Shown piece after piece: positions 40,344-49,067 of a stretch of 64,000 nt of DNA. Made by a program: the position numbers and the translations under genes. This DNA is from Serratia inhibens (GTDB lineage: Bacteria; Pseudomonadota; Gammaproteobacteria; Enterobacterales; Enterobacteriaceae): positions 736,078 through 800,077 of the forward strand of contig NZ_QYYG01000002.1 in assembly GCF_003591175.1 (NCBI RefSeq). The letters run 5' to 3'. The notes beneath the pieces were generated by a model. The model saw only the letters and a list, made by a program, of their open reading frames with translations, ran no database searches and was not told the origin of the DNA. Positions within the stretch are counted from its first letter, which is position 1; every line of letters starts with the position of its first letter.

Positions 40344-41225
40344 TCAGTCAAAAACGCCGGTGGAGAGATAACGATCGCCGCGATCGCAGATAATCGCCAC
40401 AATCACGCTGCCTGGGTTCGTCGCAGCAATGCGCAACGCACCGGCCACCGCACCGCCGGAGCTGACGCCGCAGAAAATGCCTTCGCGCTGAGCCAACTGG
40501 CGAATGGTCTGCTCGGCGTCGGTTTGCTGGATATCCAGAACCTGATCCACCAGCTCCGGGCGGAATATACCCGGCAGATAGGCCGGTGACCAACGGCGGA
40601 TGCCGGGAATGCTGCTGCCTTCCGCCGGCTGCAGGCCAATGATTTGCACCTGCGGGTTTTGGCTCTTGAGGTAACCGCCCACGCCGGTAATGGTACCGGT
40701 GGTGCCCATGCTGGAGACGAAATGCGTAATGCGCTGGTGGGTCTGTTGCCAGATTTCCGGGCCGGTGGTGGTAAAGTGGGCGTATGGATTATCCAGATTA
40801 TTGAATTGATCCAGCACTTTGCCCTGCCCTTCGCGCTGCATTTCCAGCGCCAGATCGCGCGCGCCTTCCATCCCCAGTTCACGACTGACCAGAATCAGTT
40901 CGGCGCCATAGGCACGCATCGCCGCCTGGCGTTCCTGGCTCATATTTTCCGGCATCAGCAGCTTAAGGGAATAGCCCTTCAGCGCCGCGATCATGGCCAG
41001 CGCAATGCCGGTGTTGCCGCTGGTGGCTTCGATCAGCTTGTCGCCGGGTTTTATTTCGCCGCGCAGTTCCGCCTGTTGGATCATCGCCAGCGCGGCGCGA
41101 TCCTTTACCGACCCCGCAGGGTTGTTGCCTTCCAGTTTGAGCCAGACTTCGCTGCCCAGTCCTGCGGCCAGACGTTGTACTTTTACCAGCGGGGTATTGC
41201 CGATGCATTGTTCGAGCGTTGTCAC
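40344..41225 (-). CDS. cysM: Cysteine synthase B CysM
   Basis: A 293-residue PLP enzyme that makes cysteine (or S-sulfocysteine from thiosulfate). The PLP lysine is in NPAGSVKDRAAL, the substrate loop is [18 protein letters not shown], and SSMGTTGTITGVGGYL holds the phosphate-binding glycines. I chose the GTG at 41225 (VTTLEQCIGNTPLVK) because it aligns with E. coli CysM; the open frame to 41300 runs through a terminator hairpin and a repeat. The C-terminus ends at YLSTGVFD, about ten residues shorter than E. coli. Separated from cysA by a MITE-like element and a terminator. Confidence 0.94.
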   Translation of the reverse strand: MTTLEQCIGNTPLVKVQRLAAGLGSEVWLKLEGNNPAGSVKDRAALAMIQQAELRGEIKPGDKLIEATSGNTGIALAMIAALKGYSLKLLMPENMSQERQAAMRAYGAELILVSRELGMEGARDLALEMQREGQGKVLDQFNNLDNPYAHFTTTGPEIWQQTHQRITHFVSSMGTTGTITGVGGYLKSQNPQVQIIGLQPAEGSSIPGIRRWSPAYLPGIFRPELVDQVLDIQQTDAEQTIRQLAQREGIFCGVSSGGAVAGALRIAATNPGSVIVAIICDRGDRYLSTGVFD

Positions 41226-41258
41226 GATCTTTGCCTGTCTGTTGAAGTGCGTAATGTA

Positions 41259-41284
41259 AAAAGGCAACCCTGGGGTTGCCTTTA
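41259..41284 (-). terminator. Terminator between cysA and cysM
   Basis: GGCAACCC-TG-GGGTTGCC stem, followed on the minus strand by TTTTTA. It would end a cysPTWA transcript before cysM, making cysM dependent on readthrough or a private promoter in the last 35 bp, which I could not identify. Confidence 0.75.
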
Positions 41285-41302
41285 AAATAATATTGGCCAT
41301 AA

Positions 41303-41567
41303 GGCTGTGTCCCGCAATAGTGCGTGAGCACCGCTGGCGGTCATTTTAGCGCGCAGCAAGGCGCGAGCCGTGAGGTTTGGTGGGCCAAATAAGCGGTTCG
41401 TAACACAGGTGCGCGCTCAAATGGCCCCAGCCCTTCGGGTCGCGCCCCAAAAGCCCGTACTCAGCGTTGTCGGGCTTGGACGTAGTACCTCTATGCCCTG
41501 CCCCCTCCGCCTTGATTACGGGCTTTTAGGTCTGCGACGGTGCCACGACCTATTACGGGAAACAGCC
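41303..41567. mobile_element. MITE-like element with terminal inverted repeats, 265 bp
   Basis: Left end GGCTGTGTCCCGCAATAG (41303-41320) and right end CTATTACGGGAAACAGCC (41550-41567) are inverted repeats matching at 16 of 18 positions, with further CGTG/CACG pairing inside. Both outer flanks are TAA, a possible 3-bp target duplication. Inside are more inverted repeats: AAAAGCCCGTA (41450-41460) with TACGGGCTTTT (41517-41527), GGGCCA with TGGCCC, and TAGGTC with GACCTA. There is no transposase. The structure fits a non-autonomous miniature transposon inserted just after cysA; family assignment is uncertain. Confidence 0.72.
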
Positions 41568-41574
41568 TAAACTA

Positions 41575-42663
41575 TCAGGCGCTTTTGGCTAACGCAACAG
41601 GTTGCAGCAGTTGATCGCCAGCGTACAGACGCGCATTCAGGCTGCCGACATAGTAACGGCCGCCGCGCACCGGGGGTTGGTTGCCCTCCGGCAGCACCAC
41701 GCTGATGGGTTCCTGGTGCCAGCCGATCGGTTGTACGATCAACTGCCAGAAATGGCCGCGCGGGCTGGCTTCCAGCACCTGTACCGGCAGCGGGCAACGC
41801 TCGCTGCTCTCGGTGGCCACTTCCATTTCCCACGGACGCAGGAACAGATCGACGCTGCCCTGATGCATCGGCTGGAACGACAGCGGCCACTGATGCGCGC
41901 CGACAAACAGCTGCGAGCCGCGGATTTCGCCGCTCAGGCGGTTCACTTCACCCATAAACTCCAGCACGAAACGGCTGGCCGGTTCACGCATGATTTCGTT
42001 CGGTGAGCCAACCTGTTCAATATTGCCCTGGCTCATCACCACGATGCGATCGGCCACTTCCATCGCCTCTTCCTGATCGTGGGTCACGAACACGCTGGTG
42101 AATTTCAGCTCTTCGTGCAGTTGGCGCAACCAGCGGCGCAACTCTTTGCGCACCTGCGCGTCCAGCGCACCGAAAGGTTCGTCCAACAGCAGAATTTGCG
42201 GCTCTACCGCCAGCGCACGCGCCAACGCCACACGCTGCTTCTGGCCGCCGGAAAGCTGTGACGGGTAACGGTTGGCCAAATGGCCAAGCTGCACCATTTC
42301 CAGCAGTTGGGTCACTTTCTGTTTGATCGCCGCCGCGTTCGGGCGCTCACGGCGCGGCAGCACGCTCAGGCCAAAGGCGATATTGTCGAATACCGTCATA
42401 TGGCGGAACAGCGCGTAATGCTGGAACACGAAGCCCACGCGGCGATCGCGTGCATGCACATGGCTGACGTCGGTGCCATGGAAGCCCAGCTTGCCGCCGC
42501 TCTGGCTTTCCAGCCCGGCGATAATACGCAGCAGCGTAGTTTTACCGGAGCCGGACGGCCCCAGCAGCGCGACCATCTCACCGGAGGAAATATCGAGCGA
42601 GATATCGTTCAATACCTTGGTACGACCGAAAAATTTGTTGATGCCGCTAATCTCAATGCTCAT
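41575..42663 (-). CDS. cysA: Sulfate/thiosulfate ABC transporter ATPase CysA
   Basis: A 362-residue ATPase for the CysTWA sulfate/thiosulfate importer. Walker [17 protein letters not shown], signature [17 protein letters not shown], Walker [13 protein letters not shown] and the switch [15 protein letters not shown] are all present, with a C-terminal TOBE-like regulatory domain. The ATG at 42663 ([15 protein letters not shown]) matches the family start and overlaps cysW by 11 bp. It is last in the cysPTWA operon; a MITE-like element begins eight bases after its stop. Confidence 0.96.
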   Translation of the reverse strand: MSIEISGINKFFGRTKVLNDISLDISSGEMVALLGPSGSGKTTLLRIIAGLESQSGGKLGFHGTDVSHVHARDRRVGFVFQHYALFRHMTVFDNIAFGLSVLPRRERPNAAAIKQKVTQLLEMVQLGHLANRYPSQLSGGQKQRVALARALAVEPQILLLDEPFGALDAQVRKELRRWLRQLHEELKFTSVFVTHDQEEAMEVADRIVVMSQGNIEQVGSPNEIMREPASRFVLEFMGEVNRLSGEIRGSQLFVGAHQWPLSFQPMHQGSVDLFLRPWEMEVATESSERCPLPVQVLEASPRGHFWQLIVQPIGWHQEPISVVLPEGNQPPVRGGRYYVGSLNARLYAGDQLLQPVALAKSA

Positions 42664-43528
42664 GATTTTCCTCCCGCTCGAGGCGCGCATTTTGGCGTTC
42701 CAGACGCCATTGCAAGCCACTCTTCAAGAATAAGGTAATTATCGCCATCAGGGTCAGCAACCCGGCGGCGGTAAAGGAGCCGACGGTGTTGTAATCCTGT
42801 TGCAGCAACTCCACCTGCAGCGGCAGGCTGAAGGTTTCGCCGCGAATAGAACCGGACACTACAGATACCGCACCGAACTCGCCGATGGCGCGCGCGTTGG
42901 TCAGCACCACGCCGTACAACAGCGCCCAGCGGATGTTAGGCAACGTGACGCGGCGGAACATCTGCCAGCCGGACGCACCCAGTAAAATGGCGGCCTCGTC
43001 TTCCTGGCTGCCCTGGCTGAGCATCATCGGCACCAGCTCACGCACCACGAACGGGCAGGTCACGAAAATGGTCACCAGCACCATGCCCGGCCAGGAGAAC
43101 ATCACCTGGATATTATGCGTATCCAGCCAACCGCCCAGCAGGCCATTGCTGCCGTAAAACAGCAGATAAATCAGCCCCGCCACCACCGGTGAAACGGCGA
43201 ACGGAATGTCGACCAAGGTCAGCAACAGCTGGCGGCCCGGGAAGGTGAAACGCGTCACCAGCCACGCCAGCAGCGTGCCGAAAATCAGGTTGAACGGCAC
43301 GGTAATCAACGCGATCAGCACCGTCAGCCAGATGGCGTGCAGCATGTCGCGATCGAGCAAGTTGCCCCACATCGCGCCAACGCCTTTGGAAAAGGCCTCG
43401 GCGAAAATCGAAATTATCGGCACCACCAGCAGCAGCACCGAGAACAGCACGCCGATACCGATCAGCGTCCATTTTCCCCAGTTGACGCGCGGGCGTTCGA
43501 CGCCGTTGAACTCAGAGATATCGGCCAT
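42653..43528 (-). CDS. cysW: Sulfate/thiosulfate permease CysW
   Basis: A 291-residue inner-membrane permease with about six hydrophobic helices and the ABC coupling loop [24 protein letters not shown]. Stretches such as [22 protein letters not shown] and [19 protein letters not shown] are typical of CysW. It pairs with CysT. Its start overlaps the cysT stop by one base and its end overlaps cysA. Confidence 0.95.
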   Translation of the reverse strand: MADISEFNGVERPRVNWGKWTLIGIGVLFSVLLLVVPIISIFAEAFSKGVGAMWGNLLDRDMLHAIWLTVLIALITVPFNLIFGTLLAWLVTRFTFPGRQLLLTLVDIPFAVSPVVAGLIYLLFYGSNGLLGGWLDTHNIQVMFSWPGMVLVTIFVTCPFVVRELVPMMLSQGSQEDEAAILLGASGWQMFRRVTLPNIRWALLYGVVLTNARAIGEFGAVSVVSGSIRGETFSLPLQVELLQQDYNTVGSFTAAGLLTLMAIITLFLKSGLQWRLERQNARLEREENHEH

Positions 43529-44361
43529 CAGTGCCCCCCGATGCGTCGGCCGAAGCGGCTCTGCAGAACGTTAATGCTAAACAGCAACAGCAGCGACGCC
43601 GCCAGAATCACCGAAGCAATCGCGCTGGCCGCCGGATAGTCGAACTCCTGCAAGCGCACGAAGATCATCAGCGACGTCACTTCGGTCTTCCAGGCGATAT
43701 TGCCGGCGATAAAAATCACCGCGCCAAACTCCCCCAGGCTACGGGTAAAGGAAATCGCCGTGCCGGCCAGCAGCGCCGGTGCAAGCTCAGGGATCACCAC
43801 GCGGCGGAAACTCTGCCAGCGGGTTGCGCCCAGTGTTTCGGCCGCTTCTTCATATTCCGGCCCTAACTCTTCCAACACCGGTTGCACGGTGCGCACTACG
43901 AACGGCAGGCTGGTAAACGCCATCGCCACCGCAATCCCAAGCCAGGTGAAGGTCACCTTGATGTCGAAATACGCCAACCATTGGCCATACCAACCGGTGG
44001 TGGAGAACAGCCCCGCCAGCGTCAGGCCGGCCACCGCCGTCGGCAACGCGAACGGCAGATCGATCAGGCCGTCCAACAACGTGCGGCCGGGAAAACGGTA
44101 GCGGGTCAGGATCCAGGCCATCAGCATGCCGAACACCGCGTTAAACAGGCTGGCGACGCCCGCCGACAGCAGCGTCACCTTATAGGCCGCCACCACCTGC
44201 GGATTGGAAATCACTTCCCAGTATTGCGCCAGGCTCATCTGCGCCAATTGCATCACCAGCGCACTGAGCGGCAACAACAAAATCAGGCAGGTGTAAAACA
44301 GGCTGCTCCCCAGGCTGAGGCCGAATCCGGGCAGAACCCGTTTGCTGGACAACGACAACAT
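43528..44361 (-). CDS. cysT: Sulfate/thiosulfate permease CysT (CysU)
   Basis: A 277-residue permease with about six helices and the coupling loop EEAAETLGATRWQSFRRVVIPEL. LPGFGLSLGSSLFYTCLILLLPL at the N-terminus and RSLGEFGAVIFIAGNIAWKTE are CysT-typical. It forms the channel with CysW. It overlaps cysP and cysW by one base on either side, showing a compact operon. Confidence 0.95.
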   Translation of the reverse strand: MLSLSSKRVLPGFGLSLGSSLFYTCLILLLPLSALVMQLAQMSLAQYWEVISNPQVVAAYKVTLLSAGVASLFNAVFGMLMAWILTRYRFPGRTLLDGLIDLPFALPTAVAGLTLAGLFSTTGWYGQWLAYFDIKVTFTWLGIAVAMAFTSLPFVVRTVQPVLEELGPEYEEAAETLGATRWQSFRRVVIPELAPALLAGTAISFTRSLGEFGAVIFIAGNIAWKTEVTSLMIFVRLQEFDYPAASAIASVILAASLLLLFSINVLQSRFGRRIGGH

Positions 44362-45383
44362 TACTTATGCCCTGCCGCTAACAGTTGATCCAACTCGCCG
44401 CCGGTGGAGAAATGCGTTTTCATCACCTGCGGCCAACCGCCAAACTGATCTTCCACCCGGAACAGCTTGGTGTCCGGGAACTGACCCTTCGCCGCTGCCA
44501 TCGCCTTTTTGTCGTAAACGCGATAGTAGAAGCTGGTGATCACCTGTTGGGCCGCCGGGCTGTAGAGATAATTGAGGTAGTCTTTGGCTGCCTGTTCGGT
44601 GCCGTTTTTCTCAACGTTTTTGTCCACCCAGGCCACCGGGAACTCCGCCAGAATATCGACCGGCGGCACTATGACCTGGTATTTGTCTTCACCGTACTGT
44701 TTGCGGATGTTGTTCACTTCCGACTCGAAGCTGATCAGCACATCGCCCAGGCCACGTTCCACAAAGGTGGTAGTCGCGCCGCGACCGCCGGTGTCAAACA
44801 CCAGCACGTTTTTCAGGAAACGGGTCATGAAGGCGCGGGTTTTGGCCTGATCGTTGCCGTCGGCCTGGCTGGCGGCGCCCCAGGCGGCCAAATAGGTGTA
44901 ACGGCCGTTGCCGGAGGTTTTCGGGTTCGGGAACACCAGCTTCACATCGTCACGTACCAGATCGTTCCAGCTGTGGATACCCTTCGGGTTGTCCTTGCGC
45001 ACCAGGAAAGCCATGGTGGAATAGAACGGAGAACTGTTGTTCGGTAAACGGGCCTGCCAGTCTGCCGGGATCAGTTGGCCGCGATCGTGCAGGATCTGTA
45101 CGTCGCTCACCTGGTTGTAAGTCACCACGTCGGCGCGCAACCCCTGCAGGATCGCCAGCGCCTGCTTGGAAGAACCGGCGTGGGACTGCTTGATGGTCAG
45201 CTTGTCGCCCGGGTGCTGCTGGTTCCACTGCTGTTCAAAACCAGGGTTCAGCGCGGTAAACAATTCACGGGAAACGTCATAGGAGCTGTTCAGCAATTCC
45301 GTTGCCGAGACGGTGCCGCTGGCTAACAGAGCCGCCGCCAACCATCCTTTCAGCACGATATTTTTAACCCGGGTTTGTTTCAT
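44361..45383 (-). CDS. cysP: Thiosulfate-binding periplasmic protein CysP
   Basis: A 340-residue periplasmic receptor for thiosulfate and sulfate with a signal peptide ([16 protein letters not shown], cleavage near VSA-TE). Family stretches: [60 protein letters not shown] and [26 protein letters not shown]. It is the first gene of cysPTWA. A CysB-dependent promoter is expected upstream. Confidence 0.96.
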   Translation of the reverse strand: MKQTRVKNIVLKGWLAAALLASGTVSATELLNSSYDVSRELFTALNPGFEQQWNQQHPGDKLTIKQSHAGSSKQALAILQGLRADVVTYNQVSDVQILHDRGQLIPADWQARLPNNSSPFYSTMAFLVRKDNPKGIHSWNDLVRDDVKLVFPNPKTSGNGRYTYLAAWGAASQADGNDQAKTRAFMTRFLKNVLVFDTGGRGATTTFVERGLGDVLISFESEVNNIRKQYGEDKYQVIVPPVDILAEFPVAWVDKNVEKNGTEQAAKDYLNYLYSPAAQQVITSFYYRVYDKKAMAAAKGQFPDTKLFRVEDQFGGWPQVMKTHFSTGGELDQLLAAGHK

Positions 45384-45443
45384 TCTGCACCTTAGCTAAC
45401 TGAGTCAATCCGTCGGGCTTTCGCCCTGATGTTGACCAGTGTA

Positions 45444-45472
45444 TTTATAACTAGGTGCGGAGCTGTAACGCT
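45444..45472 (-). promoter_or_regulatory. Possible cysP promoter
   Basis: On the minus strand a -10-like TATAAA (45449-45444) lies about 60 bases before the cysP start, with only a poor -35 (AGCGTT, 45472-45467). A weak -35 fits an activator-dependent promoter such as those driven by CysB, and the surrounding stretch is AT-rich. No CysB site could be defined by eye. Confidence 0.35.
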
Positions 45473-45552
45473 TTTATATACCGTTTAGTGATTTTCAAGC
45501 ATCAAACGCTATAAGGCAGGAGCGGAGCGGTTTCGCTGGGGTGGGAAAGGAA

Positions 45553-45580
45553 TGCCGGGGCCGACATGGCCGACCCCGGT
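45553..45580 (-). terminator. Hairpin after yfeX
   Basis: CCGGGG at 45555-45560 pairs with CCCCGG at 45574-45579, with an inner GGCC pairing. It lies just past the yfeX stop. Only a short, broken T-run follows on the minus strand, so termination is tentative. Confidence 0.45.
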
Positions 45581-45587
45581 GAGCTCG

Positions 45588-46487
45588 TCAAAGCGACAGC
45601 AAACGCGTCAGCGAAGGAGCAAAGTAATAACTGCCGGTCACCGCACGGCTAAAACGCAACATCGCATCGCGTTTGCCGTCCAGCTCGCCAAACATGCTCA
45701 GCAGCTGTTTTTCGATATTATGCAGACGCGCGCAGTAAGCGATAAAATAGAGCCCGTGCTTACCGCTGGCGGTGCCGTAAGGCAGGCTCTGGCGCAGAAT
45801 TTTCAGGCCCTTGCCGTCTTCTTTCAGATCAACCCGGCTGACGTGCGAAGTCTCTGGCCGCTGATCCGACGGCAGCTCTTCGCTGTCGTGCTTGGTGCGG
45901 CCGATAATCTGCTCTTGCTGCTCGGTGGTAAAGCGCTGCCACTGACGCAGATTGTGTTCGTAACGCTGCACCAGCACGTAGCTGCCGCCGGCGTCTTCTT
46001 CGCCTTCCGCAATCACCGCCACTTCCGGGCGTTGGTCGCCCTGCGGGTTTTCGGTACCGTCGATGAAGCCGCTCAGATCGCGCTCTTCCACCCAACGGAA
46101 GCCGTGGGTTTCCTCTTCAATCTTGATGGCGTTGCCGAACGCTGCCAGCGCCGCCTGCGCCAGCGAGAAGTTAACGTCATGACGCAGAGATTGGATATGG
46201 ATCAACAGATCGCGCTGGGTGGCCGGCGCCAATCCTTTACCCAGTGGGGTAAACGGCTTCAGCTCTTTTGCCCCCTGGCCGCTGGACAGATCGTGCCAGA
46301 CGTCGTAACCAAAGGCGATGACCGCCCCCAGGTGCGCATCCGGGAACTGCTGTTGCAGCTCGGTAAGTGTCTGGCAAAACTGCTTGCAGCCCTGACGCAA
46401 ATCAGCGAATTCGCCCTGTACGGTAGCTTCCATAAAAATGGCGAAACGGCAGTGCTCCAGCAAAATGCCGCTCTGAACCTGTGTCAT
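45588..46487 (-). CDS. yfeX: DyP-type heme peroxidase YfeX
   Basis: A 299-residue dye-decolorising-type peroxidase. It carries the DyP signature GFIDGTENP with the catalytic aspartate, the heme-proximal histidine region [13 protein letters not shown] ... ETSHVSRVD, and the distal RQSLPYGTA with its arginine. E. coli YfeX is a cytoplasmic porphyrinogen oxidase/peroxidase; earlier claims of deferrochelatase activity are disputed. It has GAGGATAA upstream and no signal peptide. It lies upstream of the cys operon on the same strand, separated by a hairpin. Confidence 0.93.
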   Translation of the reverse strand: MTQVQSGILLEHCRFAIFMEATVQGEFADLRQGCKQFCQTLTELQQQFPDAHLGAVIAFGYDVWHDLSSGQGAKELKPFTPLGKGLAPATQRDLLIHIQSLRHDVNFSLAQAALAAFGNAIKIEEETHGFRWVEERDLSGFIDGTENPQGDQRPEVAVIAEGEEDAGGSYVLVQRYEHNLRQWQRFTTEQQEQIIGRTKHDSEELPSDQRPETSHVSRVDLKEDGKGLKILRQSLPYGTASGKHGLYFIAYCARLHNIEKQLLSMFGELDGKRDAMLRFSRAVTGSYYFAPSLTRLLSL

Positions 46488-46652
46488 GTCGTTATCCTCA
46501 ATAGCAAAATAGGGTAACAGGCCGCTGTTTACACTTGGATTTCCTGTTACAAACGCGCGGTATAATAACGCATGCGTGCCAGATTGCCTTAGCGGAACGC
46601 AAAGAAAATAGGGTTAATCACGAGCGCCCCGAGCAGGGCGCCCGAAAGCGGC

Positions 46653-47237
46653 TTACTGCGGTTTGGCGTGCCAGATGATCTTGCTGACCGTCCAGCTTTT
46701 CAGCGTATCGTCCGGCGGGATGATGTCCTGCGGACCGGCCCACTTGCCGCTGAAGATGTAGGTGACGTATTTGCTCTGCTCCGCCACGCACTCTACCTTG
46801 CCGGCATCGTCGCCATCGGCTGGTTTGCAAGCGCCAAATGCCTTGCCGTACATGTCGCTGAACGGTGTGCCAAGCTTGTTGCCCCACTCGGTCGCCACTT
46901 TGTTGTCCATCACGTCCACACGCTGCACGTGGCCCTTCGGCTCGCCGGTGATCACCAGTTTCACGTCATTGCCGTCCATTGCCTGGTAGTAAGAAACGAT
47001 CTGGCCCTTGTCGGTCGCCATGCCGCCGCGCAGACGGTAATCGCCGTTCAGCCCGTCGTTGATCGCGCTTTCCGACATCGGCGTGCCGGCGTTGAGATCG
47101 CCAACGCCCTTGGCGCTGACCTCAAGGCTGCTGCCGAACCAGTTAAACGGCGACAGGCTCGACCAGGAGAAGTTGGACATCGTCGAACAGCCGGTCAGTA
47201 ACAGCGGGAGCCCTAACAGCAGTGGGCGAATATTCAT
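46653..47237 (-). CDS. yfeY: RpoE-regulated lipoprotein YfeY
   Basis: A 194-residue lipoprotein with a lipobox LLLTGC at residues 12-17 after a short hydrophobic signal. The mature part (GDYRLRGGMATDKGQIVSYYQAMDGNDVKLVITGEPKGHVQRVDVMD) corresponds to E. coli YfeY, a member of the sigma-E regulon; function unknown. The synteny yfeX-yfeY-yfeZ-ypeA-amiA supports the name. A GCGCCCC/GGGCGC hairpin at 46624-46641 lies past the stop. Confidence 0.88.
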   Translation of the reverse strand: MNIRPLLLGLPLLLTGCSTMSNFSWSSLSPFNWFGSSLEVSAKGVGDLNAGTPMSESAINDGLNGDYRLRGGMATDKGQIVSYYQAMDGNDVKLVITGEPKGHVQRVDVMDNKVATEWGNKLGTPFSDMYGKAFGACKPADGDDAGKVECVAEQSKYVTYIFSGKWAGPQDIIPPDDTLKSWTVSKIIWHAKPQ

Positions 47238-47367
47238 TTATAGCTCCTTAACATCAAAGGCATGGGTCAGTCAGGCTGCATGCCAGCCTCTCACAACTGC
47301 CCGCGCTACGCCATCGGTTGCGAGATTGGAGTGCGGAAAATGAGAAAAGTGCCGCACCGCGCGGCAA

Positions 47368-47832
47368 TTAAGCCGCCTCTTCTTGTGGCGTGAAGCAAGC
47401 CCTCAGCCGCGCGTTCAACAGCAGGTAGGCCAGCGCCAAAGCATCGAGCAACGCCAAAACGCCATCCAGCGCCGGCAAATTGCTGTCCTGCTGCCACAGG
47501 CTGAGCAGGGAGCCGCCCAGCGCCGCCAGCACCGAGGCGCTGAGCACCCAACGCCAGGCCCGCCACAGCCGTGGCCACAAATGCCGACGCGGGCCAATCA
47601 AAAAAGCCAGCGCAGCCGGCACCCCCAACAGGATGCCATACCAGAACCTTTGGGTATCCGGGTAAAACAGTGGTAACAGTTCTCCCCCCTGTTGCTGCGA
47701 GACGCCGGCCATCACAAACAGGATCCAGGTGCGGGCCTGCAAAATCAGTACGCCCCAAAACCACAGCGGCAGGCGCAGCACGCCATGATGATCATAATCG
47801 TCGGGGGAAAATCGGTGTGGATACGGCTTCAA
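47368..47832 (-). CDS. yfeZ: DUF2919 inner-membrane protein YfeZ
   Basis: A 154-residue membrane protein with about four hydrophobic segments and the DUF2919 pattern YDHHGVLRLPLWFWGVLILQARTWILFVMAG ... FWYGILLGVPAALAFLIGPRR. Function is unknown. The only sensible start is a TTG at 47832 (encoding the initiator before KPYPHRF), because no ATG occurs before the conserved region. It is divergent from the YgiW-type gene. Confidence 0.85.
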   Translation of the reverse strand: MKPYPHRFSPDDYDHHGVLRLPLWFWGVLILQARTWILFVMAGVSQQQGGELLPLFYPDTQRFWYGILLGVPAALAFLIGPRRHLWPRLWRAWRWVLSASVLAALGGSLLSLWQQDSNLPALDGVLALLDALALAYLLLNARLRACFTPQEEAA

Positions 47833-47903
47833 GGTCGGTTCCTTGCCTGTTTTATCGTTACTCCATCAAATGGGAGCCGTAACTCTTGTTTTCAATGCGC
47901 CCG

Positions 47904-47920
47904 CTTAAGAAGCTCTTAAG
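47904..47920 (+). promoter_or_regulatory. PmrA/QseB-like box upstream of the ygiW-type gene
   Basis: A perfect direct repeat CTTAAG-N5-CTTAAG (47904-47909 and 47915-47920). This is the spacing and sequence of the PmrA/QseB recognition element. It lies 84 bp before the start of the YgiW-type gene, whose E. coli relative is in the QseBC neighbourhood and regulon. Confidence 0.6.
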
Positions 47921-48003
47921 ATCTTTATGTTTTACTTGCTTCATCAACACAGCAGTCCTGATTGGCAGGGCTTTGATTCTCGATTGAGATAAGGAAGCTT
48001 CAA

Positions 48004-48396
48004 ATGAAAAAATATACCCTGGCCGCTTTGATCGCACTGTGCAGCGCACCGGTTCTGGCACAACAAGGCGGGTTCCTCGACCCTTCCGCACCGCAGACGC
48101 AAACCGCTCCGCAGGGCGGCTTCTCCGGCCCCAGCGCCGCACTGACCACTGTGGATAAGGTGAAATCGATGAGCGACGACGCCTGGGTCATGCTGCAAGG
48201 CAACATTGAGCAGCGCGTCGGCGACGATACCTATACCTTCCGCGACGCCAGCGGCACCTTGACGGTGGAGATCGACAAAAAACGCTGGAACGGCCAGACC
48301 ATTACCCCGAAAGATAAAGTGCAGCTGGAAGGAAAAGTGGATAAAGACTGGAGCAGCGTGGAAGTCGATGTGAAAAACATCAAAAAGCTGCCGTAA
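48004..48396 (+). CDS. YgiW/YdeI-family stress tolerance OB-fold protein
   Basis: A 130-residue periplasmic protein with a Sec signal peptide (MKKYTLAALIALCSAPVLA, cleavage before QQGG) and a BOF (bacterial OB-fold) domain: VMLQGNIEQRVGDDTYTFRDASGTLTVEIDKKRW, with GKVDKDWSSVEVDVKNIKKL at the end. YgiW/YdeI proteins contribute to resistance to peroxide and cationic peptides. It stands alone between yfeZ and ypeA, behind a PmrA/QseB-like box, which fits a role in envelope stress. Confidence 0.9.
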   Translation: MKKYTLAALIALCSAPVLAQQGGFLDPSAPQTQTAPQGGFSGPSAALTTVDKVKSMSDDAWVMLQGNIEQRVGDDTYTFRDASGTLTVEIDKKRWNGQTITPKDKVQLEGKVDKDWSSVEVDVKNIKKLP

Positions 48397-48408
48397 CGCT
48401 CAGCAACG

Positions 48409-48428
48409 GGCGGTGAAAATTCACCGCC
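48409..48428. terminator. Hairpin between the ygiW-type gene and ypeA
   Basis: GGCGGTGA-AAAT-TCACCGCC followed by TTATTG, between the two convergent genes. No long T-tract is present on either side. Confidence 0.6.
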
Positions 48429-48436
48429 TTATTGAC

Positions 48437-48862
48437 TCAATATTCCTGGTCTTCGATCAGCCGTTTGCCCAGGCTGGTGATGCTCTGGATCTCGTAACCG
48501 AGTTTTTCGTACATCTCGATCACCGTGTCGTTGTCTTCGCGCACCATCAGTTGGATCTTCGGGCAACCGCGCGCGACCAACTTTTTCTCCAGACGGCTAA
48601 TCAATGCATTGGCAATGCCGCGCCCGCGATAATCCGGGTGCACGCCCAGGTAATACGCAGAACCACGGTGGCCATCGTAGCCCCCCATCACCGAACCGAC
48701 CACTTCGCCGCCCACTTCCGCGACCAGAAACAGGTCCGGATCGTGATTCAGTTTGCGCTCAATATCCATCTCGGGATCGTTCCACGGCCGCAGCAGATCG
48801 CAGCGCTCCCACAGGGTGATGACTTCTTCAAAGTCGTCTTGTCGAAATACGCGAATTTCCAT
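48437..48862 (-). CDS. ypeA: GNAT-family acetyltransferase YpeA
   Basis: A 141-residue N-acetyltransferase with the acetyl-CoA-binding motif [23 protein letters not shown] and the conserved [30 protein letters not shown] start. It matches E. coli YpeA, whose substrate is unknown. Position next to amiA is conserved. It is divergent from amiA across about 205 bp. Confidence 0.93.
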   Translation of the reverse strand: MEIRVFRQDDFEEVITLWERCDLLRPWNDPEMDIERKLNHDPDLFLVAEVGGEVVGSVMGGYDGHRGSAYYLGVHPDYRGRGIANALISRLEKKLVARGCPKIQLMVREDNDTVIEMYEKLGYEIQSITSLGKRLIEDQEY

Positions 48863-49003
48863 CGATGTTCGCCGCTGTTAATTAAAGTGTTTATCTGATT
48901 ATCGCGGGATTATTCACTTAAGCAATATCAAACTGCGATTTCCCACGCCAATCGGGCAGAAAACTGCGGTATCTGGCGTAATAAATGGACATAGTTAACC
49001 GTT

Positions 49004-49019
49004 CGATTAATGATTATCA
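49004..49019. promoter_or_regulatory. Weak Fur-like site upstream of amiA
   Basis: CGATTAATGATTATCA has a perfect right half ATTATCA but a degenerate left half (about 11 of 15 positions of the 7-1-7 pattern). It lies 49 bp upstream of the amiA start. It may simply be AT-rich promoter sequence. Confidence 0.3.
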
Positions 49020-49067
49020 ATACGATATAACGTCGCAAAATAGAATTTATCGATGGAGCGTCGCGTT

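Noticed and set aside
41370..41570. 66-codon plus-strand open frame between cysM and cysA
   Set aside because: It lies almost wholly inside the MITE-like element and reads through its inverted repeats, so it is a by-product of the repeat.
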